Source of the DNA: Sporichthya polymorpha DSM 43042
GTDB lineage: Bacteria > Actinomycetota > Actinomycetes > Sporichthyales > Sporichthyaceae
DNA length: 64,000 nt
Direction: 5' to 3'
NCBI RefSeq assembly: GCF_000384115.1
Contig: NZ_KB913029.1
Location: forward strand, 4,935,057 to 4,999,056
Shown here: positions 42,058 through 50,508 of the stretch, in pieces
Position numbering within the stretch: position 1 is the stretch's first letter
Layout of the letters: every line of letters begins with the position of its first letter
The notes under the pieces: model-generated
What the model saw: only the letters and a program-made list of their open reading frames with translations
Database searches by the model: none
Told to the model about the DNA's origin: nothing
Position numbers and translations under genes: made by a program

Positions 42058-42246
42058 TCACGCGCTCCGGCGGGGCACCAGGCGCAGGGGCGGCACGAGT
42101 CCGGAGTCGGCGAGGACGTCGAGGGCCGCGCGCTCCTCCGGGTCGAACCCGGGGGCGAGGGCGCCGGGCGGACCGAGGAGCACCGAGACCACGCAGTCGC
42201 CGCACGCCAGGTCGCGCATCGCACACGAGTCGCAGTCGATGATCAT
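42058..42246 (-). CDS. Small cysteine-rich zinc-ribbon-like protein
   Basis: Protein of 62 aa. The N terminus carries CDSCAMRDLACGDC, a C-x2-C-x6-C-x2-C array suited to bind zinc or a metal cluster, followed by an acidic helix EERAALDVLADSG. ATG 42246 has GGAGG 6 nt upstream, which supports translation. No named family was recognised, but short proteins of this type are found near NlpC/P60 genes in actinobacteria as far as I recall. Divergent from the exonuclease gene. Confidence 0.75.
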   Translation of the reverse strand: MIIDCDSCAMRDLACGDCVVSVLLGPPGALAPGFDPEERAALDVLADSGLVPPLRLVPRRSA

Positions 42247-42390
42247 GTCGAGCCTCCGAGCCGGGAAATCGGTTGTCGTCGGCGACGCTAGGACCGCCCA
42301 CCGACAGTCCCGTTTCGCCCCACGAGTCACACCCGCCCCAGGGTGGGAGCCCCGGCGGCGTGCCTCGGCGGCGCTGTCGGTGCACGCCCC

Positions 42391-42396
42391 TACCGT
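42391..42396 (+). promoter_or_regulatory. -10 box TACCGT of the exonuclease gene, leaderless
   Basis: TACCGT ends 7 nt before the ATG at 42404 with no Shine-Dalgarno sequence between; the message probably begins at the ATG. Confidence 0.6.
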
Positions 42397-42403
42397 CCGG
42401 GAC

Positions 42404-44239
42404 ATGACGTTGGCACCCGAGCTCGGCACCCGGCCGGGGCGGCCGCGACCGGTTCCGCCGGCCCCGCCGGCCCCGCCGGCCCCGCTGGTCCGGCGCGCCG
42501 TCCCGACCCAGGGGACGTTCGACGAGCTCGGCACCCCGCTGCGGGACGTCACGTTCGTCGTCGTCGACCTCGAGACGACCGGCGGGACGCCCGCCGACGG
42601 GATCACCGAGATCGGAGCGGTGAAGGTCCGCGGAGGCCGGCGGCTCGGCGAGTTCCAGACCCTGGTGAACCCCGGCAACCCGATCCCCGCGTTCATCCAG
42701 GTGATGACCGGCATCACCGACGCGATGGTGTGCTCGGCCCCGCGGATCTCCGCGGCGCTGCCGGCGTTCCTGGAGTTCGCGTCCGGCTCGGTGCTCGTCG
42801 CGCACAACGCCCCGTTCGACGTCGGGTTCCTCAAGGCGGCGTGCACCGCCACCGGGCAGGCCTGGCCGACGTTCCCGGTCGTGGACACGGTGAAGCTCGC
42901 CCGCGGCGTCGTGACGCGCGAGGAGACGCCGAACTGCAAGCTCGCCTCGCTGGCCCGACTGTTCGGCTCCCCCACGACCCCGAACCACCGGGCGCTGGCC
43001 GACGCCCGCGCCACCGTCGACGTCCTGCACGGGCTGCTCGAACGGCTCGGCGCGATGGGCGTGACGTCGCTGGAGGAGCTGCTCACCTTCTCCGCCAAGG
43101 TCCGCCCCGAGCAGCGGCGCAAGCGCTACCTCGCCCAGGGCCTGCCGGCGGCGCCCGGGGTCTACCGGTTCGAGGACGCGCGCGGCGAGGTCCTCTATGT
43201 CGGGACCTCGGGCAACATCCGCGAGCGCGTCCGGACGTACTTCACGGCCTCGGAACTGCGCACGCGCATGGCCGAGATGGTCGGCCTCGCCGAGCGGGTC
43301 GTCCCGATCGTCTGCGCGCACAAGCTCGAGGCCTCGGTCCGCGAGCTGCGGCTGATCGCCGAGCACAAGCCGCGCTACAACCGCCGCTCCCGCTTCCCCG
43401 AGCGGATGGTCTGGCTCAAGCTCACCGACGAGACGTTCCCGCGCCTGTCGGTGGTGCGCCAGGTCCGCTCCGACGCCGGCGGGTACCTCGGCCCCTTCGG
43501 GAGCGCCGCCGCCGCCGAGCAGGCGATGACCGCGGCCCACGAGGCGTTCCGGATCCGGCAGTGCCGCCAGCCGCTCTCCGTGCGCCGCACCGTCCCGGCC
43601 TGCGCGCTCGCCGAGATGGACCGGTGCAACGCCCCGTGCGAGGGCCGCGAGTCCCCCGCCGAGTACGCGGCCCACGCGTCCGGCGTCCGGCTCGCGATGG
43701 AGAGCGACGCCCGCGAGATCGTCGAGCGGCTCCGCGCGCGCATCGACGCGCTCTCCGCCGCCGGCCGCTACGAGGACGCCGCCCGGCACCGGGACCGCCT
43801 CGCCGCCTTTACCCGCACCGCCGCGCGCATGCAGCGGATCCGCGGGCTGACGCGCTGCCCCGAACTGGTCGCGGCCCGTCCGGGCCGGGAGGGCGGCTGG
43901 GAGATCGCCGTCGTCCGGTTCGGCCGCCTCGCCGCCGCCGGGGTGGCCCCGCACGCCCGGGCCGTCCTCGCCGAGGTCGAGGCCATGCTGGCCACCGCCG
44001 CCACCGTGCTGCCCGGCACCGGGCCGCTCCCGGCCGCCACGGCCGAGGAGACCGAGACCATCCTGCGATGGCTGGAGCAGGCCGGGACCCGGCTGATCCG
44101 CCTCGACGGCGAGTGGAGCTCCCCGCTCCACGGCGCCGGCCGCTGGCAGGCCTGGCTCGCCGCCGCCGACGCGGGCCGCCGCGCCACCTCCGCCGAGCAC
44201 GACCGGCCCCGTGGGACCAACGTCACGCGGCGTCGCTGA
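42404..44239 (+). CDS. DEDDh exonuclease fused to UvrC-like GIY-YIG domain
   Basis: Nucleic-acid enzyme of 611 aa. Residues about 45-215 are a DnaQ-like 3'-5' exonuclease (VVVDLETTGG with the D-x-E pair, LVAHNAPFDVGFL, NHRALADARATVDVL with the His and Asp). Residues about 247-330 form a GIY-YIG nuclease domain (APGVYRFEDARGEVLYVG, NIRERVRTYF). A UvrC-type zinc or C4 region (CALAEMDRCNAPCEG) and a UVR-like helix (AGRYEDAARHRDRL) follow. The architecture is that of the Rv2191/Cho-like group. It may trim or incise DNA during repair independently of UvrC. ATG 42404 matches the leaderless promoter. Confidence 0.93.
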   Translation: MTLAPELGTRPGRPRPVPPAPPAPPAPLVRRAVPTQGTFDELGTPLRDVTFVVVDLETTGGTPADGITEIGAVKVRGGRRLGEFQTLVNPGNPIPAFIQVMTGITDAMVCSAPRISAALPAFLEFASGSVLVAHNAPFDVGFLKAACTATGQAWPTFPVVDTVKLARGVVTREETPNCKLASLARLFGSPTTPNHRALADARATVDVLHGLLERLGAMGVTSLEELLTFSAKVRPEQRRKRYLAQGLPAAPGVYRFEDARGEVLYVGTSGNIRERVRTYFTASELRTRMAEMVGLAERVVPIVCAHKLEASVRELRLIAEHKPRYNRRSRFPERMVWLKLTDETFPRLSVVRQVRSDAGGYLGPFGSAAAAEQAMTAAHEAFRIRQCRQPLSVRRTVPACALAEMDRCNAPCEGRESPAEYAAHASGVRLAMESDAREIVERLRARIDALSAAGRYEDAARHRDRLAAFTRTAARMQRIRGLTRCPELVAARPGREGGWEIAVVRFGRLAAAGVAPHARAVLAEVEAMLATAATVLPGTGPLPAATAEETETILRWLEQAGTRLIRLDGEWSSPLHGAGRWQAWLAAADAGRRATSAEHDRPRGTNVTRRR

Positions 44240-44259
44240 AACGTAACCTGCCCGTCGTC

Positions 44260-44463
44260 ATGCGCGGGTCGGTGCTCGCCGATACTGCCGACATGACCCA
44301 GCGGACCCGGCGGCGCCGTCTCGCGGCCGCTGCGTTGTTCCTCGGTGCCGCGATGGGCGTGTCGGCCGTCGCCAACGGCCACTCGGCCCCGCCCCGGCCC
44401 GACCTCCCGGCGGAGATCGGCGACGCGGTGACGATCGGGAGTGCGGTCCTGCTCAGCGAGTAG
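44260..44463 (+). CDS. Small hypothetical membrane or secreted protein
   Basis: 67 aa from ATG 44260, or 56 aa from ATG 44293. It has an Arg-rich start (TQRTRRRRLAAAALFLGAAMG) followed by a hydrophobic run and a short polar tail. It could be a signal peptide with a small product or a leader-like peptide of the rhomboid gene 26 bp downstream. No family recognised and no clear ribosome site. Confidence 0.35.
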   Translation: MRGSVLADTADMTQRTRRRRLAAAALFLGAAMGVSAVANGHSAPPRPDLPAEIGDAVTIGSAVLLSE

Positions 44464-44489
44464 CAGCAGCTCTGCGCAATGATCGCCGT

Positions 44490-45275
44490 GTGGTGATCCC
44501 GATCCACGACAAGAACCCGACCCGCCGGTTCCCCGTCGTGACCTACGCGATCCTGATCATCAACGTCGTCATCTACTTCTTCGGGCCCGCGTTCGGCGAC
44601 CAGGGCCTGCCGGCGAACGTCGCCGACGAGTGCCGCAGCGACGCGTTCATCCAGCAGTGGGCGGCCATCCCGAAGGAGCTGACCGAGAACGCGCAGCTCC
44701 CGCCCGAGCCCGTCGAGCTCGTCACCGGGGACCGGGTGCTCCGCTGCCCCGCGCCGGACTTCGACAAGTCCCCACCGCTGTCGGCGCTGAGCTCGATGTT
44801 CCTGCACGGCGGTCTGCTGCACCTGCTCGGCAACATGCTGTTCCTCTTCATCTTCGGGAACAACGTCGAGGACCGGTTCGGTCGCCTGCGGTTCGCGGCC
44901 TTCTACCTGCTCTGCGGCTACACCGCGACGTACGCCTTCGCCTTCACGGACCCGAACTCGACCACGCCGCTGGTCGGGGCGTCCGGGGCCGTGGCCGGCG
45001 TCCTCGGCGCCTATCTGTGGCTCTATCCCCGCGCACGCATCGTCGCGCTCGTGCCGTTCCTCTTCTTCCTGCCCCTGCCGATGCCCGCCTGGCTGGTGCT
45101 GGGGTCGTGGTTCGGCCTGCAGGCGATCTACGCCCAGGGCGGCGGTCTCGGCGAGGGCTCGGTCGCGTACGTGGCGCACGTCGTCGGGTTCGCGGTCGGC
45201 TTCGTGCTGACCGTCCTATTCGTCGGCGAGCGCCGCGAAGCACCGGAGCGGCGCCGGGCCAGACGTCGCCACTAG
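44490..45275 (+). CDS. Rhomboid-family intramembrane serine protease
   Basis: Membrane protease of 261 aa with about six helices. Conserved elements are MFLHGGLLHLLGNMLFLF (the HGG..HLxGN motif of helix 2), VGASGAVAGVLGAYL with the catalytic Ser, and AYVAHVVGFAVGFVL with the catalytic His. The loop between helices 1 and 2 has two Cys-containing segments (DECRSD, RCPAPDFD). The GTG start is preceded by AATGAT at 6 nt, a weak leaderless candidate. It cleaves membrane proteins within the bilayer. Confidence 0.93.
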   Translation: MVIPIHDKNPTRRFPVVTYAILIINVVIYFFGPAFGDQGLPANVADECRSDAFIQQWAAIPKELTENAQLPPEPVELVTGDRVLRCPAPDFDKSPPLSALSSMFLHGGLLHLLGNMLFLFIFGNNVEDRFGRLRFAAFYLLCGYTATYAFAFTDPNSTTPLVGASGAVAGVLGAYLWLYPRARIVALVPFLFFLPLPMPAWLVLGSWFGLQAIYAQGGGLGEGSVAYVAHVVGFAVGFVLTVLFVGERREAPERRRARRRH

Positions 45276-45308
45276 GCTCGCAGCGACCGACTCGGGAGGA
45301 TGCTCGAA

Positions 45309-45587
45309 GTGATCACCGCGATCGTGCTCATCAAGGCGGACATGGCCCGGATCCCCGAGGTCGGCGAGCACATCGCGCAGCTCGACGGCGTGAGCGAGGT
45401 CTACTCGGTCACCGGCGAGTACGACCTGGTCGCGATGGTGCGGGTCTCCCGGCACGACGACCTCGCCGAGGTCATCCCCGGGCGGATGAACAAGACCCCC
45501 GGCGTCCTGTCGACCGAGACGCACATCGCCTTCCGCACCTACTCCCGGCACGACCTCGAGGCCGCGTTCTCCCTCGGCATGGACTGA
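45309..45587 (+). CDS. Stand-alone Lrp/AsnC ligand-binding (RAM) domain protein
   Basis: Small alpha/beta protein of 92 aa consisting only of the RAM domain, without a helix-turn-helix: ITAIVLIKADMARIPEVGEH, GVSEVYSVTGEYDLVAMVRV, VIPGRMNKTPGVLSTETHI. Such proteins oligomerise and may bind amino acids or modulate full Lrp regulators. GTG 45309 is chosen because GGGAGG lies 9 nt upstream; ATG 45300 would directly abut that ribosome site. A TAGGCT box at 45273-45278 lies on the end of the rhomboid gene. Confidence 0.9.
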   Translation: MITAIVLIKADMARIPEVGEHIAQLDGVSEVYSVTGEYDLVAMVRVSRHDDLAEVIPGRMNKTPGVLSTETHIAFRTYSRHDLEAAFSLGMD

Positions 45588-45705
45588 GCGCACGGACCGA
45601 ACCCGGACATAAGCCCCCAGGTCCTGCGAACGCCGGACCGGCGCGAAAAGCCTTCATACCCTCGAAGCGGGTGGAAGGTTCCGTTCGCGACCTGGGGGGG
45701 TCCAC

Positions 45706-46638
45706 ATGTCTCGGCGCTGGTTGTCGACGCTCGTCGTCGCGTCTGCGATGACGCTGCTCGTACCCGCCGGAGGTGCGTACGCCGACGAACCCGACCCGAC
45801 CCCCGCCGCGGACGTCCCCGCGGCGACCCCGGAACCGACCCCGGAACCGACCCCGGAGCCGACCCCGGAGCCGACCCCGGAGCCCGCGGGTGAGCCGACC
45901 GTCGAGCCCACACCGGAGCCCACGGTCGAGCCGACCGTCGAGCCCACACCGGAGCCCACGGTCGAGGCGCCGGCGAGCCCGGCCCCGACCTTCGACCCGG
46001 CGTCGGTGCCGGCGGCCGGCCCGGTCACCGCGCCCGCGGAGCCCGTCGAGGTGGCGAAGAAGACCAGGAAGAAGCAGCCGTTCAACCTCAGGGTGCTGCG
46101 CGTCTCGCGCAAGGACGTCCGGTACACGTACCGGTCCGGCTGCCCGGTCGGGCCGTCGAGCCTGCGCCGGCTCCAGCTGACGTTCTACGGCTTCGACGGC
46201 ACATGGCGCCGGGGCAACATCGTCGTCCACCGCTCCGCCGTCACCGACGTCTCCGCGGTGTTCCGGCGCGCGTACCGGGCGAAGTTCCCGATCAAGCGGA
46301 TGTCGAAGGTCGACCGGTTCCGCGGGTCGGACACGCGCTCGATGGCGGCCAACAACACCTCGGCGTTCAACTGCCGCCACGTGGTCGGCAACCCGAGCCG
46401 GTTGTCGCAGCACTCGTACGGGAATGCCGTCGACGTGAACACCCGCCAGAATCCGTACGTGACCGGCAGCCGCGTGTACCCGCCGGGGTCGTCGACCTAC
46501 CTGAACCGGTCGAACGTGCGGAAGGGCATGCTCACGCGCAGCGGCCCGATCCCCCGCGAGTTCGCCCGCCGCGGCTGGCTCTGGGGCGCCCGCTGGGCTC
46601 ACCCGGACTACCAGCACTTCTCGAGCAACGGCCGATGA
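45706..46638 (+). CDS. Secreted M15-family D,D-peptidase-like protein
   Basis: Extracellular peptidoglycan peptidase of 310 aa. A signal peptide (residues 1-26, ending AGGAYA) leads into a PEPT/PTVE tandem-repeat linker (about 30-90) that spans the cell wall. The C-terminal M15-type domain has SAVTDVSAVFRRAY, the zinc motif SQHSYGNAVDVN (about 238-249) and WAHPDYQHF near the end, which supplies the second zinc His. A TACCCT box at 45657-45662 and a G-rich ribosome site precede it. The stop overlaps the lipoprotein start by 4 nt (ATGA). Confidence 0.9.
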   Translation: MSRRWLSTLVVASAMTLLVPAGGAYADEPDPTPAADVPAATPEPTPEPTPEPTPEPTPEPAGEPTVEPTPEPTVEPTVEPTPEPTVEAPASPAPTFDPASVPAAGPVTAPAEPVEVAKKTRKKQPFNLRVLRVSRKDVRYTYRSGCPVGPSSLRRLQLTFYGFDGTWRRGNIVVHRSAVTDVSAVFRRAYRAKFPIKRMSKVDRFRGSDTRSMAANNTSAFNCRHVVGNPSRLSQHSYGNAVDVNTRQNPYVTGSRVYPPGSSTYLNRSNVRKGMLTRSGPIPREFARRGWLWGARWAHPDYQHFSSNGR

Positions 46639-47384
46639 GCGGCCGCAGGGTGCACCTCCTCGGCCGCGTGGTCGCGCCGGCGACGGCCCTCCTGCTCGCC
46701 CTGAGTGCCTGCGGGGACGACTCCTCGGAGGGGGCGGCGCTCCCGCCCGGGGCGCCGGCCGCGGAGGAGCCCACGGTTCCCGCGACCGCGGGCCCGCTCA
46801 GCGGTCGGCAGATGCCGGAGCCCGCCGTCCTCGGCGAGGGGTGGACCGAGCGCGCGGACCCCGGCGACGGCCACGGTGACGTCCACGGTGACGGCCACGG
46901 TGACGTCGCCGCCGACGCACCCTCCACCCAGCAGCGCGACGTGAACGAGCTGATGGACGGCCTCACGCCCATCGGCTGCCCGGAGCGGGCGGTCGCGATC
47001 TCGCTCCCCCGGCCCCGGTACGCCCTGGAGCGGACCTACGCCGGCCCGGCCGGCCAACCCGGCGTGGCGCTGGTGCTGGAGTTCGGCGACTCCGCCGGCC
47101 CGCGTACCTTCCTGGACCGCTTCGAACGCCAGATGCGGGCCTGTCCCGCGGGCGCGGCGGACCCCGACGGCCCGATCGTGCTCGGGTACCGCTCGATCGA
47201 CCGCGCCCCCGAGCGGGTTTCGGGCCTGCGGCAGGAGACCGGGTTCGAGGCCGACCCGAACCGCTACCTCGTCGTCGCCGTGCGCGACGGCAAGCGCGTC
47301 GGGCTGGTGTACCTGTCCGGGATCCCGGCCGCGAGGGCCGCGGCGATCGGGCCCGACCTGATCCGGGCGATCCGCGCGAGCTGA
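46635..47384 (+). CDS. Lipoprotein of unknown function
   Basis: Lipoprotein of 249 aa. The signal peptide ends in a lipobox LLALSAC (Cys about 27). Residues 79-92 are a His/Asp/Gly repeat (GDGHGDVHGDGHGDV), followed by a compact domain containing two Cys (IGCPERAV and MRACPAGA), probably a disulfide. No family recognised. It is translationally coupled to the M15 peptidase; the His-rich loop could donate zinc to that enzyme, which is an inference. Confidence 0.85.
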   Translation: MSGRRVHLLGRVVAPATALLLALSACGDDSSEGAALPPGAPAAEEPTVPATAGPLSGRQMPEPAVLGEGWTERADPGDGHGDVHGDGHGDVAADAPSTQQRDVNELMDGLTPIGCPERAVAISLPRPRYALERTYAGPAGQPGVALVLEFGDSAGPRTFLDRFERQMRACPAGAADPDGPIVLGYRSIDRAPERVSGLRQETGFEADPNRYLVVAVRDGKRVGLVYLSGIPAARAAAIGPDLIRAIRAS

Positions 47385-47409
47385 GCCGGCGCTCGGCCGC
47401 ACACGCGCG

Positions 47410-48450
47410 TCAGGCGGATCGGCGCCCCACGGTGGCGGCGATCCAGGCGTCGAGGGTCTTGGCGGCGGTGCCGTCGTCGACGGCGGCCGCGGCGCGCGCA
47501 ATGCCCGCGCGCACGCGCTCGGGCAGCGGGGCGGTGTCGGAGGGGTCACACATCGCCAGTGCGGCGCCCGCGTTGAGGAGCACGGCGTCGCGGACCGGCC
47601 CGGTCCGTCCGGCGAGCAGGTCCCGGACCACCCCGGCGTTGTGGACGCGGTCCCCGCCGCGGAGCGCGCCGGGCTCGGAGCGCGGCACGCCCAGGTCGGC
47701 GGGGTCGAGCACGCCCTCGGTCACGTTGCCGTCCCGGACCTCCCAGTAGCTGGAGGTCGTGGCGGTGGTGAGCTCGTCGAGTCCGTCGTCCCCCCGGAAG
47801 ACCAGGGCCGCCACGCCGCGCCGGGCGAGGACGCCCGCGGCGATCGGGGCGATCCGGCGGTCGGCGACCCCGACGGCCTGCGCCGTGGGACGGGCCGGGT
47901 TGGCCAGGGGCCCGAGGAAGTTGAAGATCGTGGGGATCGCGAGCTCGCGCCGCACCGGGATCGCGTGCCGCAGGGCCGGGTGGTACACCGGCGCGAAGCA
48001 GAACGTGATGCCCGCCTCCACGGCGACCGCGGCGACGTCGGCCGGGTCCAGGTCGAGCGCGACGCCGAGTTCTTCGAGCACGTCCGCGGTCCCGCAGGCG
48101 GAGGACGCGGCGCGGTTGCCGTGCTTGACCACGCGGACACCGGTCGCGGCGGCCACGATCGAGGCCATCGTGGAGATGTTCACGGTGTGGGCCTGGTCAC
48201 CACCGCTGCCGACGATGTCGAGCGTGGGACCGGGCACCTCGATCAGCCGGGCCCGGGAGAACATGGCCCGGACCAGGCCTTCCACCTCCGAGACCGTCTC
48301 GCCCTTGGAGCGCAGCGCGACCACGAAGGCGGAGATGTGCACCGGGCTGGCCTCGCCGCCCATGATCTGGTCCATCGCCCAGGCCGTGGTGTCCGCGTCG
48401 AGGTCCTCGCCCCGCACCAGGGCGCCGAGCAGGTCGGGCCAGCGGTTCAC
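47410..48450 (-). CDS. trpD: Anthranilate phosphoribosyltransferase
   Basis: Tryptophan biosynthesis enzyme joining anthranilate and PRPP, 346 aa. Motifs: [15 protein letters not shown] (PRPP-binding GSGGD), [52 protein letters not shown] and [16 protein letters not shown] 48450 starts 5 nt after the stop of the upstream receiver-like gene; the frame extends to 48741 without homology. No other trp genes are nearby. Cotranscribed with the degenerate receiver gene. Confidence 0.95.
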   Translation of the reverse strand: MNRWPDLLGALVRGEDLDADTTAWAMDQIMGGEASPVHISAFVVALRSKGETVSEVEGLVRAMFSRARLIEVPGPTLDIVGSGGDQAHTVNISTMASIVAAATGVRVVKHGNRAASSACGTADVLEELGVALDLDPADVAAVAVEAGITFCFAPVYHPALRHAIPVRRELAIPTIFNFLGPLANPARPTAQAVGVADRRIAPIAAGVLARRGVAALVFRGDDGLDELTTATTSSYWEVRDGNVTEGVLDPADLGVPRSEPGALRGGDRVHNAGVVRDLLAGRTGPVRDAVLLNAGAALAMCDPSDTAPLPERVRAGIARAAAAVDDGTAAKTLDAWIAATVGRRSA

Positions 48451-48455
48451 GGCGC

Positions 48456-48884
48456 TCAGGCCGGCGCGGCGAGTCGGCGGCGCAGCAGCGAGGCGGTGGC
48501 GTCGGCGAGCGCGATCGGGTCGATCGGGTGCGGCACCACGGCGTCGGCGCGCGACCAGGTGGCCAGCCAGCCGTCCTGCACGCGCCCGATCAGCACCAGG
48601 ATCGGCGGGCAGCGGTAGATCTCGTCCTTGAGCTGCCGGCAGATGCCCATCCCCCCGGCCGGGACCGCCTCGCCGTCCAGGATCGCGACGTCGATCCCGC
48701 CCGCGTCCATCGCGCTCAGGACGGCGGGCTCGGTGGCGCACTCGAAGACCTCGACCCGCGGCAGCTCCGGGGCCGGGCGGCGCCCGAGGGCCAGGCGCAC
48801 GTCGTTCCGCACGTTGACGTCGTCGCTGTAGACCAGGACCCGCATGGTGACCTCGGGGGTCTGCGCGGAACCGTGCTCGCTCAC
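48456..48884 (-). CDS. Atypical receiver-domain protein
   Basis: Receiver-fold protein of 142 aa without an output domain. It keeps acidic residues at the start of strand 1 ([17 protein letters not shown]) and the Asp in [16 protein letters not shown], but the conserved Lys region reads [14 protein letters not shown], so His replaces the Lys-Pro pair. It may be a phosphorylation-independent adaptor. GTG 48884 has AGGAGAG 6 nt upstream and is preferred over ATG 48845, which has GAGG 5 nt upstream. Five nt before trpD. Confidence 0.85.
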   Translation of the reverse strand: MSEHGSAQTPEVTMRVLVYSDDVNVRNDVRLALGRRPAPELPRVEVFECATEPAVLSAMDAGGIDVAILDGEAVPAGGMGICRQLKDEIYRCPPILVLIGRVQDGWLATWSRADAVVPHPIDPIALADATASLLRRRLAAPA

Positions 48885-49082
48885 TGCGGTCTCTCCTGAA
48901 TGGGTCAGGCAGGCGGGTCAGGCCGGGCGGGGCGGTGCGACCGGGCGGTACGCCGGTGCGGTCGATGGTATCGACGCCGCGTCAGGGGCCCCGGAGAGGC
49001 CTTTTCCAGCGGGTTTTGACGGTCCGTGGACCGCCGACGCCACACCGGTGGGGCCGGTCATCGGAGACCGAACCAGGCCCGA

Positions 49083-49088
49083 CATAAT
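49083..49088 (+). promoter_or_regulatory. -10 box CATAAT of ctaE-qcrCAB
   Basis: CATAAT is a near-consensus -10 whose end lies 7 nt before GTG 49096. The in-frame ATG at 49087 overlaps it, so the leaderless GTG start is more likely. Confidence 0.6.
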
Positions 49089-49095
49089 GACGCCC

Positions 49096-49704
49096 GTGGT
49101 CACCGCCCAAGCTGTCGAGAGCCCCCCTGCGCACGGTGCTGTCAACCGACCGAACATGGTCAGTGTCGGCACGATCGTGTGGTTGTCGTCGGAGCTGATG
49201 TTCTTCGCGGCGCTGTTCGCGATGTACTTCACCATCCGCTCGGTCACCGGCGACGAGAACTGGCCGCCGGAGAGCGTGCATCTGAACCTGCCGTTCGCCG
49301 CGACCACCACCACGGTCCTCGTGCTGTCGTCCGTCACGTGTCAGCTCGGCGTCTTCGCCGCCGAGCGCGGCGACGTGGAGAAGCTGCGCTTCTGGTTCAT
49401 CATCACGTTCCTGATGGGGGCGTTCTTCGTCGCCGGCCAGGCCACGGAGTACACCGAGCTCACCAACGAGGGCATGACGATGTCGGCCCACGCGTACGGC
49501 TCGATGTTCTACCTGACCACGGGTTTCCACGGCCTGCACGTGACGCTCGGACTTTTCGCGTTCCTGTTCGTCCTCGGGCGGACGTTCGTGGCGAGTCGGT
49601 TCACCCATGAGCAGGCCACCAGCGCGATCGTCGTCTCGTACTACTGGCACTTCGTCGACGTCGTCTGGATCGGCCTGTTCGGCATGATCTACCTGCTCAA
49701 GTAA
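49096..49704 (+). CDS. ctaE: Cytochrome c oxidase subunit III
   Basis: Membrane subunit III of the aa3-type oxidase, 202 aa, five helices as in actinobacteria. Motifs: [49 protein letters not shown] and [18 protein letters not shown] (conserved Glu and His residues). GTG 49096 is preferred over ATG 49087 because of the -10 box; this gives a normal mycobacterial-like length. It heads the ctaE-qcrCAB operon, with a 9-bp gap to qcrC. Confidence 0.95.
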   Translation: MVTAQAVESPPAHGAVNRPNMVSVGTIVWLSSELMFFAALFAMYFTIRSVTGDENWPPESVHLNLPFAATTTTVLVLSSVTCQLGVFAAERGDVEKLRFWFIITFLMGAFFVAGQATEYTELTNEGMTMSAHAYGSMFYLTTGFHGLHVTLGLFAFLFVLGRTFVASRFTHEQATSAIVVSYYWHFVDVVWIGLFGMIYLLK

Positions 49705-49713
49705 GGGAATGGC

Positions 49714-50508
49714 GTGAAACGGCTTTCCGCACGACGACGCCACCCGCTGGCTGCGGTCGTCGTTCTGTTGCTCGCCCTGGGAGTGGTGGGTGGCCTCTAC
49801 GCCACCTTCTCCCCCTCCGGCACTGCCGAGGCGGCGGACGACGCCTCCTCGCTGCAGATCCAGGAGGGCAAGGGGCTCTACATCACGAGCTGCTCGAGCT
49901 GCCACGGCCTGAACGCCGAGGGCACCTCCGACGGCCCGGGCATCGCCGGCGTCGGAGCGGCCTCGGTCGACTTCCAGGTCGGCACGGGCCGTATGCCGCT
50001 GCAGTCCCGGGAGAACCAGGGCCCGGCGAAGAAGCAGTTCTTCACCGAGAAGGAGACGGCCGCGATCGTCGCGTACGTCGCGTCCATCGCCCCCGGCGGC
50101 GCCCCGGTCCCGGCCCCCGAGCAGTACGCCACCGACGGCGACCTGCAGGAGGGCGGCGAGATCTTCCGCACGAACTGCGCGTCGTGCCACAACTTCATCG
50201 GTAAGGGCGGTGCCCTCACCCAGGGCAAGTACGCCCCGAACCTGACCGAGGTCGACCCCAAGCACATCTACGAAGCGATGGTCACCGGGGCCGGCAAGGG
50301 CGCGATGCCGACGTTCAGCGACGGCATCCTGACCCCGGATCAGAAGAAGGACGTCATTACCTACATCAAGTCCATCCACGAGCAGCCCGACCCGGGCGGC
50401 TTCGCCGCCGGGCGCATCGGACCCGTGGCCGAGGGCCTGCTGGTGTGGACGGCTGTCATCGGCGCCCTCATCGGCGCCGCCGTGTGGCTGGGGGCGAGGC
50501 CGTCATGA
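49714..50508 (+). CDS. qcrC: Cytochrome bc1 complex diheme cytochrome c subunit
   Basis: Diheme cytochrome cc of the menaquinol:cytochrome c reductase, 264 aa. An N-terminal helix (about 12-33) anchors it. Two class I heme sites occur, CSSCHG near residue 66 and CASCHN near 161, each followed by distal Met regions (GRMPLQ, GAMPTFSDG). A C-terminal helix (about 238-258) ends the protein. The diheme form delivers electrons directly to oxidase without soluble cytochrome c. GTG start; the stop overlaps qcrA by 4 nt. Confidence 0.96.
   Translation: MKRLSARRRHPLAAVVVLLLALGVVGGLYATFSPSGTAEAADDASSLQIQEGKGLYITSCSSCHGLNAEGTSDGPGIAGVGAASVDFQVGTGRMPLQSRENQGPAKKQFFTEKETAAIVAYVASIAPGGAPVPAPEQYATDGDLQEGGEIFRTNCASCHNFIGKGGALTQGKYAPNLTEVDPKHIYEAMVTGAGKGAMPTFSDGILTPDQKKDVITYIKSIHEQPDPGGFAAGRIGPVAEGLLVWTAVIGALIGAAVWLGARPS

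Noticed and set aside
45300-45308. ATG 45300 as start of the RAM-domain gene
   Set aside because: The ribosome-binding GGGAGG directly abuts it, while GTG 45309 has proper spacing.
49087-49095. ATG 49087 as start of ctaE
   Set aside because: It overlaps the CATAAT promoter box; GTG 49096 agrees with family N termini and leaderless spacing.
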